Below are positions 16,916 through 25,376 of a stretch of DNA of 64,000 nt, one piece after another. Every line of letters begins with the position of its first letter. The stretch's first letter is position 1. The notes under the pieces are model-generated. The model was not told the DNA's origin and made no database searches. It saw only the letters and a program-made list of their open reading frames with translations. Origin of the DNA: CAZXGD01 sp046350455 (lineage in GTDB: Bacteria > Planctomycetota > Phycisphaerae > Phycisphaerales > SM1A02). Position numbers and translations under genes: made by a program. The stretch is taken from assembly GCA_046350455.1 (NCBI GenBank), contig JAXMAM010000007.1, forward strand, positions 1 to 64,000, given 5' to 3'.

Positions 16916-18966
16916 GCTGGCTCCTCAAAGTTGCGCTTGGGCGGCTCTGCTGGCTTGGCGGGCTTGGTCAGCTCCTCGATGGAGGGCGCCTCGCCATCTG
17001 GCAGCCACACGCGCTGCAGCACGCGCAGGAGCGGGTCGTCTGCGCGAGTGGCGCGCATGGCATCCAGGCCTTCGCGGACCAGATCTGTCTTGTCCTGTTG
17101 GAAGCCGATGTAGGCGATGAGCAGCCCGTAGTCAAAGCGGTCCGCAGCCAGCTGCGGGCCTGCGTCTGGCTCGCTGGCGGCGCGCAGTCGGGTGCGCGCG
17201 ATCTCCAGGCTGGCAGCCAGGCGCTCGGGCGCCGGCAGGATCTCTGCGCCAAAGTGCGCGCCGATGAGCTCTGGATGCTCCACGAACATCTTGCGCATGG
17301 TGAGCGCAGATGACAGCGTGAGCCCAGCTCCGATCTGCGCGTTGACCACGCCAGCGAGCGCCATGGGGTGGCCGGGATAGACCTTCAGGATGCTGGTGTA
17401 GATGTCCTCGGCGCGGAAGAAGTCGTCGCGGCGCATGGACTGCGCACCCAGGTCCATCATGTCGTGGATGAAGCCAGGGTTCTCGGGAATCAGGCTCTCC
17501 ATGCGGCGGCCGTGCTTCAGCACCAGCGCCAGATCGTCGAGCGACTGCTTCTTCTTGGCAGCGGACTTGCCGTCGCCCCCTGCGCCAGATGACTGGCCCG
17601 GAGCACCCGTGTCCGCCGAAGCGCCAGCGGTGCCACCGTCAGCCTTGCCGGACTCAGACGGCTTGGTGGGCTGCGCCATGGACGCGCGCGGATCGTTCAC
17701 GCCGCCAGCGCGTGCGGCGTCGGGGCCGCTCCGCTGCAGCTGGTAGCGCAGCCAATCCAGATCAGTGATGAGTTCCTTGTCCGCCGCACTCTTGCCGCCT
17801 GCGGGCGCAACACCCGGCGCCTGCGCGCTGGGCGGCACGATGGGTGGCACGTTCCGACCCGAGGATCCAGGGCCAGACTGCGTGGTTTCCGGCTGCGCGG
17901 TACCGGGGCCTGTCCCGGCTGGGTTGTTCGGGTTGCGGAGGCCAGGGTTCTTGGTCAGGTCTGGCACAAGGTCGCCTGTGCCCAGCGGCGCAGTGCCCAC
18001 GCCGCGCACGGCGTTGGGGTCGTTGTCTGTGCTGGACAGCGCGGCGGTGCCGCTCATGCCTGCACGCTGGCGCATGGCGTCCAGGATGGCGTTGTATTCC
18101 GATGGCAGCAGCGGCTGCACGCGCATGCTGTCTGCCAGCGACTTGGCGGTGGTGATGGCGCGGGTGTCAAAGTCATCGCTCACCAGCGCTGCATTGGTGC
18201 GGCCGGAGAGCATGTCCTCCCGCAGCGCCTGCCGTTCATAGGTGTTCAGGCCAAAGCGCGAAAGCAGCGCGTCCATCGGCACGCCGCCCTGGGCTGGGCC
18301 AGCTGCGCCAGAGCCCGCAGAATTGCCGCCGTTGGGCAGCTTGCCCTCCACGCGCCAGTTGGTGCGCGAACCAGTGTCGCGCGGATTGGCGGCGTCAATC
18401 AGGTCACCCTGGCGCGCCATCTTGGAGGCATCAGCCGTGAAGCGGTCGAACGCCAGACGCGCGTCCAGCGGCTGCTCGTTGGTCAGAATGTCGCGCGCCT
18501 GCGCCATGCCGTACGAGCGCGAGTACATCACAGCGCCCCACTGCTGCGTGGCGGTGTACGGGTTGAGCCCGCCGCTGATGGCCAGCGGCGAGGTGTTGGC
18601 CGCGTACGCATCCCACACGCGGTTGGAATCCGCGCCCGTCTTGCCAGCAAACTCTCCCTGGCCCAGGTAGCCCACGTTGCCGCGGAAGCCGCGCCCACCG
18701 GCCACGTCGCTGGTGACGATGAGGTTGCGCGAGTAGAAGTCCTGCTTGGGCGCGTTGGGGTTGTAGCGGTCCGCGCCCACCTGGCTGTTGGCGTCCAGCG
18801 CCCCGCCAGCGCCGCCCCGCTGCTGGTGCTTCTGCGGCGCAGTCAGGTCCCGGCCCAGCGCGTTGCCGCTGCCCAGGGCGTTCTGCGCCATGGCTGGGCT
18901 GTGGAACGCCATGGCGGCCAGCGCTGCGGCCAGCGAGCTTCCAAGCATGACGCGGCCTGTTTCCAT
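16906..18966 (-). CDS. Large exported protein with C-terminal TPR-like helices, function unknown
   Basis: 686 residues from the ATG at 18964-18966, which gives a signal peptide ending AMAQN at ~residue 27. The first half is Asn/Gly-rich with conserved-looking blocks (RNLIVTSDVAGGRGFRGNVG, then YSRSYGMAQARDILT). A disordered Pro/Gly/Ser linker covers ~370-500. The C-terminal ~170 residues form TPR-like helices (DFFRAEDIYTSILKVYPGHPM). No catalytic motif is visible. The pattern suggests an envelope scaffold. It is divergent from the small membrane protein at 19001. Confidence 0.65.
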   Translation of the reverse strand: METGRVMLGSSLAAALAAMAFHSPAMAQNALGSGNALGRDLTAPQKHQQRGGAGGALDANSQVGADRYNPNAPKQDFYSRNLIVTSDVAGGRGFRGNVGYLGQGEFAGKTGADSNRVWDAYAANTSPLAISGGLNPYTATQQWGAVMYSRSYGMAQARDILTNEQPLDARLAFDRFTADASKMARQGDLIDAANPRDTGSRTNWRVEGKLPNGGNSAGSGAAGPAQGGVPMDALLSRFGLNTYERQALREDMLSGRTNAALVSDDFDTRAITTAKSLADSMRVQPLLPSEYNAILDAMRQRAGMSGTAALSSTDNDPNAVRGVGTAPLGTGDLVPDLTKNPGLRNPNNPAGTGPGTAQPETTQSGPGSSGRNVPPIVPPSAQAPGVAPAGGKSAADKELITDLDWLRYQLQRSGPDAARAGGVNDPRASMAQPTKPSESGKADGGTAGASADTGAPGQSSGAGGDGKSAAKKKQSLDDLALVLKHGRRMESLIPENPGFIHDMMDLGAQSMRRDDFFRAEDIYTSILKVYPGHPMALAGVVNAQIGAGLTLSSALTMRKMFVEHPELIGAHFGAEILPAPERLAASLEIARTRLRAASEPDAGPQLAADRFDYGLLIAYIGFQQDKTDLVREGLDAMRATRADDPLLRVLQRVWLPDGEAPSIEELTKPAKPAEPPKRNFEEPAAP

Positions 18967-19000
18967 GACCCAAGCGTAGCATCGCCAGCACAGAAAGCCC

Positions 19001-19678
19001 ATGGAGAACGACCAGACGGACCTTGGCCAGCGCCCTGCTGGTGTGCCTGCACGGGTGAGCCCTGCGGCCGTGCTGGCCACGCTGGCGGCGGTGGTGGCCG
19101 CTGTGGTCATCGGCATGACAGGTCCGCATCTGCGCGACCGCGCTGGCGGCGCCCAGCAGGACCAGCCCATCGGCGAGCTGGCCATCATGGCGGAGCTGAA
19201 CGAAGCGCAGGCCGCCTACGACCAGGCGCACGGGCGCAGCCAGGAGGTGACGCCCGATCGCACGTCCGCGCTGGCCGCAGAGGTGCTGGGCCACCCGGCG
19301 CTGGTTCCAGACCTGACTGCGCACGGCTACCAGCTGCGCGACGCGCGCGTGGTGCCGCTGTCCACCGACCTGCGCGCCCTGGCGCTGCTGTACCGGCCAG
19401 AGCATGGCGCTGGCGCGCTCAGTGTGTTCATGATGCCGGACCACGGGCGCATCGTGCGCTTTGATGGCTTTGGCCGGGCGCTGCCGCTGGCGCCCGGCGA
19501 GGAATGGGCTGGCTCTGGAATCGAGCGCAACGGTCGCCCGCGCACGGTCTACGCCGCCACCGATGGCGGCACGCTGTGGATGGTGACCGCCGCCACGCCA
19601 GACGACGTGATCCGCGTGGCCCCCAGCCTGCTGCCGCGCGACCAGGCAACGCCGCGCGAGCCGCTGCCTCCCTCGTAG
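19001..19678 (+). CDS. Single-pass membrane protein, function unknown
   Basis: 225 residues. A ~20-residue cytoplasmic tail leads into one membrane helix (~21-39, AAVLATLAAVVAAVVIGM). The rest should be outside and shows alternating strands (VVPLSTDLRALALLYRP, LSVFMMPDHGRIVRFDGFG, GTLWMVTAATPDDVIRVA). The layout resembles the membrane and outer domain of anti-sigma factors without the zinc finger, but no sigma gene is adjacent. It is 39 bp upstream of metG on the same strand. Confidence 0.6.
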   Translation: MENDQTDLGQRPAGVPARVSPAAVLATLAAVVAAVVIGMTGPHLRDRAGGAQQDQPIGELAIMAELNEAQAAYDQAHGRSQEVTPDRTSALAAEVLGHPALVPDLTAHGYQLRDARVVPLSTDLRALALLYRPEHGAGALSVFMMPDHGRIVRFDGFGRALPLAPGEEWAGSGIERNGRPRTVYAATDGGTLWMVTAATPDDVIRVAPSLLPRDQATPREPLPPS

Positions 19679-19717
19679 CCAGCGTCCGCGCGGGAGCGCC
19701 CTATCATTCGCCCCTTC

Positions 19718-21322
19718 ATGGCTGCCTCTGCACCAGCGCGCGCTGCGGCGTACATCACCACGCCCATCTACTACGTGAACGACCGCCCTCACATCGGTCA
19801 CGCGTACACCACCACGCTGTGCGACATCTGGGCCCGCGCCATGCGCCAGCAGGGCCGCGATGTGTTCTTCCTGACCGGCACCGACGAGCACGGCGCCAAG
19901 GTGGAGAAGAGCGCGCAGGCGCACCAGGTGAGCCCGCAGGAGTGGGCCGACCAGAACGCCGCAGAGTTCCAGCGCGTGCTGAAGGTCTTTGGCCTCACCA
20001 ACGACGACTTCATCCGCACCACGCAGCCGCGCCATGAGAAGCAGGTGCAGGCGTTTGTGAAGCGGCTGCTGGACAACGGGTCGGTGTATCTGGGCACCTT
20101 CGAAGGCTGGTACGACGAAGGCCAGGAGGAGTACTACACCGAGACGCGCGCCAAGGAGCTGGAGTACAAGAGCCCTATCAGCGGCCGCCCGCTGACGCGC
20201 GCCACCGAGCAGAACTACTACTTCCGCCTCAGCGCGTTCCAGCAGCGGCTGGAGAAGTTCTTTGCGGACAACCCGGGCTTTGTGCAGCCGTCGGGCCGCT
20301 TCAATGAAGTGCTGGGCCGCCTGCGCGAGGGCCTGCAGGACGTGCCGGTCACGCGCACCAACTTCACGTGGGGCATTCCGTTTCCCGGCGATGAGAAGCA
20401 TGTCATCTACGTGTGGATTGACGCGCTTTTCAACTACATCACCGCGCTGGGCTATGGCGACCCGCAGGGCGCGTTTGCCGGCCCGCTGCACGCAGAGCGC
20501 GCGCACTACTGGCCTGCTGCGTACCACGTGATCGGCAAGGAAATCCTGTGGTTCCACGCAGTCATCTGGCCTGCGCTGCTCATGGCGCTTGACCTGCCCA
20601 CGCCGCGCTGCATCCATGCGCACAGCTTCTGGATCAGCGACGGCCAGAAGATGAGCAAGAGCCTGGGCAACTTTGTGGACCTGCCCACCATCGAGGGGTA
20701 CTTCGCCACCTATGGCCTGGACGCGTGGCGCTGGTACATGGCCACGCAGGGCCCGCTGCACGCCAGCGACGCTGACTTCCGCGCGCAGCACTTCCACGAC
20801 ACCTACACCGCAGATCTGGTGAACGTGGTGGGCAACTGCTCAAGCCGCGTGACTGCGATGATCGGCAAGTACTTTGAAGGCCGCATGCCGCAGGACGCCA
20901 CCGGCGGTGGTCCATGGCCAGCGCGCTGCGCAGAGGCGGTGGCAGAGTGGCAGCGCGCCATGGAGGCGTTTGACCTGGCCCGCGCGGCCGCAGCACCCAT
21001 GAAGCTGCTGCGCGAGGTGGACTCCTTCATCAACGAGACAGAGCCCTTCAAGGTGGCCAAGGACCCAGCCCGCGCTGGCGAGCTGGCATCCATCCTGGGC
21101 CAGTGCGCAGAGACCGTGCGTGTGGCTGGCGTGCTGCTGGAGCCGTTCCTGCCAGGCAAGATGGCCGAGCTGCACGCTGCGCTGGGGCAGGCGGGTGGCG
21201 CGGCAGCTGGGGCGGCGGCAGCAGCGGGCGCAAACTGGCAGGCTCGCGCTGCATGGGGCGGCCTGAAGCCCGGCACCGCGCTCACCAAGGTGGCGCTGTT
21301 CCCGCGTGTGACGGTGGCGTAG
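19718..21322 (+). CDS. metG: Methionyl-tRNA synthetase
   Basis: 534 residues; charges tRNA-Met for initiation and elongation. Class I motifs: PIYYVNDRPHIGHAY (HIGH at ~25-28), FFLTGTDEHG, and GQKMSKSLGNF (~308-318). The connective peptide that usually holds a Cys zinc knuckle reads EGWYDEGQEEYYTE and SPISGRPL, so the cysteines are missing. There is no C-terminal tRNA-binding (Trbp111-like) domain, and the protein ends soon after the anticodon-binding helices. Confidence 0.93.
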   Translation: MAASAPARAAAYITTPIYYVNDRPHIGHAYTTTLCDIWARAMRQQGRDVFFLTGTDEHGAKVEKSAQAHQVSPQEWADQNAAEFQRVLKVFGLTNDDFIRTTQPRHEKQVQAFVKRLLDNGSVYLGTFEGWYDEGQEEYYTETRAKELEYKSPISGRPLTRATEQNYYFRLSAFQQRLEKFFADNPGFVQPSGRFNEVLGRLREGLQDVPVTRTNFTWGIPFPGDEKHVIYVWIDALFNYITALGYGDPQGAFAGPLHAERAHYWPAAYHVIGKEILWFHAVIWPALLMALDLPTPRCIHAHSFWISDGQKMSKSLGNFVDLPTIEGYFATYGLDAWRWYMATQGPLHASDADFRAQHFHDTYTADLVNVVGNCSSRVTAMIGKYFEGRMPQDATGGGPWPARCAEAVAEWQRAMEAFDLARAAAAPMKLLREVDSFINETEPFKVAKDPARAGELASILGQCAETVRVAGVLLEPFLPGKMAELHAALGQAGGAAAGAAAAAGANWQARAAWGGLKPGTALTKVALFPRVTVA

Positions 21323-21454
21323 GGAATCTGAGCCAAACCGCGCAGAGGATGACGAAACCAGCTCCCGTGCTCCGTTCTAGGGTGGGTCCGCCTGCCACCG
21401 GGCAGCCGGCCTCCCAGCTGCCCACGCAGGGCGCTGGCCCCCAACGGAGACACC

Positions 21455-22642
21455 ATGCACACTTCCCACCGTCTGTCCAGCTTCATCCTGTCTGCCGGTC
21501 TGTTGGTGGCGCCCGCCTGCGCCAGTGCGCAGGTCCCAGCTGACCAGGCTGCAGCACAGCAGCGCGAGACAGAAGCCCGCGAAGCACAGCGCCGCGGCGC
21601 CATGGCCAAGGCTCAGCCCGCGCCGGGAACCGGCGAGGTGCGCCGCGTGGTCCAGGTGCCAGGCGACCCAGGAAGCGCAGCTGCCGCCATCCATAGCACC
21701 TTGAGTCTGGGCCGCGACTCCGCCCTGCGCGTGGCTGTCTATGGTGGCGCTGTGATTCTGACTGGCCCTGAGAAGGAAGTGAAGCAGGCGGAAGAACTGC
21801 TCAACGAATTGGCTGCCGTCGCGAAGAATCAGGAGAGCAACCAGCGAGATCGGATGGAGCAGCTCCGAAGAGTGGAGATGGACCGGCGCGACCAGCTGTT
21901 GCGCGAGATGGACCGCGCCACGCCCGTCACAGAGCGCGTGTTCGACGTGGACCTTGGGCCAACGCTGAGCGCCTCGCTGAAGTCCGTGGCAGAGGCGCTG
22001 GCCGTGGGCGGACAACCTGGAATCAACGTGGTGTGGATGGGCAGCGACTCGTTCCAGAATGTCCCAGTGCGCCCAGTCCAGCTGCGCCGCGTGACGCTGG
22101 CCTCCGCGCTCCAGACGCTTGAGACGGTTTCCAGCACCAACGGCGCCGTGCCTGTGAGCATCTCGCTTTCCTCGTCAGCGCAGGCAGATGACCAGCACGC
22201 TGAGAGGATTGCAGCGCTTGAGGCCAGGCTTCGCGAGCGGGCCGCAGAGGAGGCCAAGGCACTCCGAGCAGGAGGCTCCGCAGACGTGGCCCTGCTGCAG
22301 GATCTGCCCCTGCTGGGCATGCGCTTCACGCCTGAGATTCCCATCGTGACTGTGGGGCCAGCTCGCACCGACACTCCCGGCGCGCCCACCAACGGCGCCC
22401 GCGTGGCGGTGTTCCGCACCACGCCTGTGCCAGCAGACGCCCCGCCCGCAGACGCCAAGACGCTGGCAGACCGGCAGGCTGCCATCATGGATGCCATTGA
22501 CACTGGCCTGAGCATGATGAAGCGCAGCCCAGAGTTCAAGGTGAAGCTGCATGCGCCCACAGGCATGATCTTTGTGTATGGCTCGCCAGAGGAGATCCAG
22601 CTGGTGGAGCAGGTTTTGGCGGTGGCTGAGACCAACATGTAG
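21455..22642 (+). CDS. Exported protein with secretin N-domain-like segments
   Basis: 395 residues with a signal peptide (~6-26, ending ASAQV). A charged helical region is followed by two segments resembling secretin/STN N-domains: VAVYGGAVILTGPEKEVKQA (~85-105) and, near the end, KLHAPTGMIFVYGSPEEIQL. No secretin barrel domain follows, so it cannot itself be the pore. It may be a periplasmic partner of secretion machinery, or a planctomycetal stand-alone family. An ECF sigma gene begins 85 bp downstream on the same strand. Confidence 0.6.
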   Translation: MHTSHRLSSFILSAGLLVAPACASAQVPADQAAAQQRETEAREAQRRGAMAKAQPAPGTGEVRRVVQVPGDPGSAAAAIHSTLSLGRDSALRVAVYGGAVILTGPEKEVKQAEELLNELAAVAKNQESNQRDRMEQLRRVEMDRRDQLLREMDRATPVTERVFDVDLGPTLSASLKSVAEALAVGGQPGINVVWMGSDSFQNVPVRPVQLRRVTLASALQTLETVSSTNGAVPVSISLSSSAQADDQHAERIAALEARLRERAAEEAKALRAGGSADVALLQDLPLLGMRFTPEIPIVTVGPARTDTPGAPTNGARVAVFRTTPVPADAPPADAKTLADRQAAIMDAIDTGLSMMKRSPEFKVKLHAPTGMIFVYGSPEEIQLVEQVLAVAETNM

Positions 22643-22727
22643 AACATGGGTGTGAGCGCCATCCGTCCAGCCACCACTGCAGCCATGGAGGCCGCTGCCC
22701 TGCCCGCCGCAGACGCGGCGCCTGCTG

Positions 22728-23282
22728 ATGCGCAGGCCCAGGGCTGGACCACGCGCATGGGCGCACGGCGACCGGAATGCGCTGGCCGAGGTCTTTCACG
22801 CGCGGTGCGCCCTGGTGGAGCGCTTTGCAGAGCGCACGCTGGGCCACCGCGCTGATCTTGTTCCAGACGCAGCGCAGGAAGCGTGGCTGCGCGTGGCGCG
22901 GCGCCCTGTGGAGTGCGCCAGCGCTGGCGCGCTGGACGCATGGCTCCGCAGCGTGACCGCTGCTGCTGCGCTGGACCTCTTGCGCGCAGACCTTGCGCGC
23001 CGCGCTCGGGAGCGCCGCGCCGCACTGGCCCGCCCAGAGGCCACGGATCACACGCGCGCGTTTGTGCAGGACGCAGCCTTGCTTGAGTCCGTCCGCCAGG
23101 CTGTGGAACGCCTGGCCGCAGAAGACCGCGCTGTGCTGGAGCTGCGCGCGCGCACCACTGGCACCCTTCGGCAGCTGGGCGCTGCGCTGGGGCTTGGTCC
23201 AGCTGCAGTGGACAGCCGCCTGCGCCGCGCGGCAGAACGTGCGCGCGCTGCGCTGGACGCAGCCAGACAGAGTCAGGAGTAG
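22728..23282 (+). CDS. ECF-type RNA polymerase sigma factor
   Basis: 184 residues. Region 2 is at ~20-75 (DLVPDAAQEAWLRVAR, then LDAWLRSVTAAAALDLLR), and region 4 at ~125-178 (VERLAAEDRAVLELRAR, then LRQLGAALGLGPAAVDSRLRRA). The protein is very Ala/Arg-rich and diverged from well-known ECF groups. The ATG at 22728 may not be the real start, since the first ~15 residues look like a non-conserved leader. The next gene starts two bases after its stop and is a single-pass membrane protein, the usual sigma/anti-sigma arrangement. Confidence 0.75.
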   Translation: MRRPRAGPRAWAHGDRNALAEVFHARCALVERFAERTLGHRADLVPDAAQEAWLRVARRPVECASAGALDAWLRSVTAAAALDLLRADLARRARERRAALARPEATDHTRAFVQDAALLESVRQAVERLAAEDRAVLELRARTTGTLRQLGAALGLGPAAVDSRLRRAAERARAALDAARQSQE

Positions 23283-23284
23283 CC

Positions 23285-23698
23285 ATGCTGAACACCGAAC
23301 AACGCACCCAGATGCTTGACACCGCGCTGCACGCCTTTGACCGCAGCCACGCGCGCCGCCGCGCTGCACGCGCTGCGGTGGCCAGCGCGTGCTTCCTGGT
23401 TGCGGCCAGCGTGCTGGCCTGGAGCGTGTGGGGCACCAGCGTGGTGCAGCAGCCGGACGGCACGCCCAATGAGGTGGCCACCACCAGCACCTCCACCAGC
23501 ACCACCGCCACGCCACCGCACTCGGACATCCAGGTGGTCAGCCACCGGCCCACGCGCATGCCTGCGTTTGTGGAGATTCTGGATGACGTCGACCAGCTGG
23601 CCGCTGAGATGGACGCTGCTGGTGCCTGCGAAGGCATCGGTCGCGAAGGCGACCGCGTGTTTATCGTGGAGTGCGCCGCGCACGCGCCGGTGCGGTAG
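23285..23698 (+). CDS. Small membrane protein, putative anti-sigma partner
   Basis: 137 residues. A basic N-terminal part (~1-30) is followed by one membrane helix (~31-50, VASACFLVAASVLAWSVWG), a Thr/Ser-rich stretch and a short acidic C-terminal domain. It follows the ECF gene with a two-base gap, so I infer it holds that sigma at the membrane. The zinc-finger motif of classic anti-sigma factors (HxxxCxxC) is absent, so the role is not proven. Its last 38 bp overlap the end of the second ECF gene on the opposite strand. Confidence 0.6.
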   Translation: MLNTEQRTQMLDTALHAFDRSHARRRAARAAVASACFLVAASVLAWSVWGTSVVQQPDGTPNEVATTSTSTSTTATPPHSDIQVVSHRPTRMPAFVEILDDVDQLAAEMDAAGACEGIGREGDRVFIVECAAHAPVR

Positions 23699-24575
23699 CA
23701 CGCGCGGCACGCGCTCCACGCGCGCGCTGTTCCTCGCCCCGACCTTCGTCTTTGAGCGCAGCCATCACTTTGGCTCGCAGCGCCGCAGGCATGCTGCCGC
23801 TGCGCAGGCTGCGGCATGCGTCCGCTGCCACATCCAGGCTGGCAAAGACCTCCTTGCAGCGTTCGCAGACCAGATCATCCTGCACTGGGAAGTCAGCGCC
23901 GCGGTCCAGCGCCTCCATCTTGGCGCGCAGCAGGTCCATGCACACCGCGCGTTCGTACACCGCGGGCGGCACTGGCGCGCGCGGGCGGCTGTCCAGCAGC
24001 TTGGCCCGCAGCAGCAGGCGCCCGCGATGCACACGGGTCTTCACCGTGGACTCCTTCACGCCCAGCACTGCAGCCACCTCTGCCAGGCTCATGCCTGCGA
24101 TCTCCTTCAGCACCACCGCGCTGCGGAACGGCTCCGCTAGCTGGCTGACTGCCCGGTCCACCTGCTGCCGGGCCTCGCGGCGCAGCTCCCGGGATTCGGG
24201 GCTGCCGGCTGGAAAGTCGGCCAGTGCCAGCCTGGGCTGCGCAAAGGGCATGGCCCGGGCGTATTCGCGGGCATAGTCCTGGGTGACGGTTCTGCGGCGG
24301 GATTCGCGCTGGCCTTGACGCAGGGCAGCCCGCACTGCAATGGCGTGGAGCCACGTGCACGGGCTTGAGTCGCCCCGGAACTCGCCCCAGTGGCGGTAGG
24401 CCTGCAGAAAGGCGTCCTGCACCACGTCGTCAGCGTCGGCTGCGCTCCGCACCATGCGCCGGACCACCGCGTGCACCATGGGCCCGCAGGACCGGACCAG
24501 CTCTGGAATGGCTGCGTGGGGGTCCTTGGGAAGCGCGGGGCGCTTGGCAGCCGCTGCCTGTCCAGCCTTGGGCAT
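23661..24575 (-). CDS. ECF sigma factor with fused C-terminal Cys-rich domain
   Basis: 304 residues, well above the ~190 usual for ECF sigmas. Region 2 is at ~33-100 (DADDVVQDAFLQAYRHW, then CTWLHAIAVRAALR) and region 4 at ~140-192 (LAEPFRSAVVLKEIAG, MSLAEVAAVLGVKESTVKTR). After ~200 comes an extra ~60-residue segment with Cys212, CERC (237-240) and Cys254, which looks like a zinc-binding anti-sigma-type module in cis. The last 35 residues are Arg/Ala-rich. The fusion suggests self-regulation by metal or redox state (inference). It is convergent with the first ECF pair. Confidence 0.8.
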   Translation of the reverse strand: MPKAGQAAAAKRPALPKDPHAAIPELVRSCGPMVHAVVRRMVRSAADADDVVQDAFLQAYRHWGEFRGDSSPCTWLHAIAVRAALRQGQRESRRRTVTQDYAREYARAMPFAQPRLALADFPAGSPESRELRREARQQVDRAVSQLAEPFRSAVVLKEIAGMSLAEVAAVLGVKESTVKTRVHRGRLLLRAKLLDSRPRAPVPPAVYERAVCMDLLRAKMEALDRGADFPVQDDLVCERCKEVFASLDVAADACRSLRSGSMPAALRAKVMAALKDEGRGEEQRARGARAARATAPARARRTPR

Positions 24576-24624
24576 AGGGCAAGGCTACTCCCATCATTCA
24601 CTCCGGGAACCTCCCTGGCCGTGC

Positions 24625-25293
24625 ATGGCTCCCACCTGCATGACCCTCGCATCCGCAGCACCATCCAGCCAGTCCAGCACCCCAACCGTCTGCCCCAGCG
24701 TGAGCCCTGCCAAGGCAGCGGACCTCTGGCGGACAGGCCGCGCCATTCTGGTGGACGTCCGTGAGACGGACGAGTACCGCCAGGTGCATGTGCCCGGAAG
24801 CGCGCTGTGCCCCACCTCGGTGTGCGGGCCATCGGACGTCCCCGCTGCTCCTGCAGGTGGCGCTGCGCTCATCCTGTGCCGTTCTGGCGCGCGCGCTGGC
24901 CGCATGGCTGCAGGCCTGATGGCCGAAGGACGCACCGATGCACTGGTGGTGGAAGGCGGCATCCAGGCGTGGCAGGCTGCGGGCCTTCCAGTGGCCAAGA
25001 ACGCGCGGGCTCCAATGCCCATCTTCCGGCAGGTGTTTGTGATTGTGGGCGCCATGTTGGTGGTGGTCTCGGTGCTGGCCGCCACTGTCAGCCCATGGTG
25101 GGTTCTGGGAACCGGGCTCCTGGGCGGCGCCCTGTTCTTTGCCGGCGCTACAGGCATCTGCGGCCTGGCCATGCTCCTGGCACACGCTCCGTGGAACAAA
25201 ATTGCAAAAGGTGCATCCGCTGGCTCTTCCTCTGCGAAGACCACCATGAAAGGGAGCGCGTGCGCCGGCTCATGCTGTTCGGAAGGGCCCTGA
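24625..25293 (+). CDS. Membrane rhodanese (YgaP-like) with Cys-rich tail
   Basis: 222 residues from the ATG at 24625; a later start at 24640 is possible. Residues ~25-120 are a rhodanese domain with the active Cys in LILCRSGARAG. Two hydrophobic helices follow (~130-150 and ~155-180), ending with ICGLAMLLAHAPWNK, as in E. coli YgaP. An extra tail of ~25 residues ends in ACAGSCCSEGP. YgaP-type proteins bind sulfane sulfur at the membrane, and the tail could add a metal or persulfide site. It is convergent with the TauE gene, with a terminator between. Confidence 0.8.
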   Translation: MAPTCMTLASAAPSSQSSTPTVCPSVSPAKAADLWRTGRAILVDVRETDEYRQVHVPGSALCPTSVCGPSDVPAAPAGGAALILCRSGARAGRMAAGLMAEGRTDALVVEGGIQAWQAAGLPVAKNARAPMPIFRQVFVIVGAMLVVVSVLAATVSPWWVLGTGLLGGALFFAGATGICGLAMLLAHAPWNKIAKGASAGSSSAKTTMKGSACAGSCCSEGP

Positions 25294-25332
25294 GACGCCC
25301 AAGCGTTCACTGATTCCCCCCACGATGGCGGC

Positions 25333-25368
25333 GGCCGCGTCCACTGGACTGCGGCCCCCGCTGTTTTT
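25333..25368 (+). terminator. Rho-independent terminator after the membrane rhodanese gene
   Basis: ggccgcgtcc (25333-25342) pairs with ggac and gcggcc (25346-25356, one bulged t) over a three-base loop. A run of five T (25363-25367) follows shortly. It is the best intrinsic terminator in the window. Confidence 0.7.
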
Positions 25369-25376
25369 GGAGGTGT

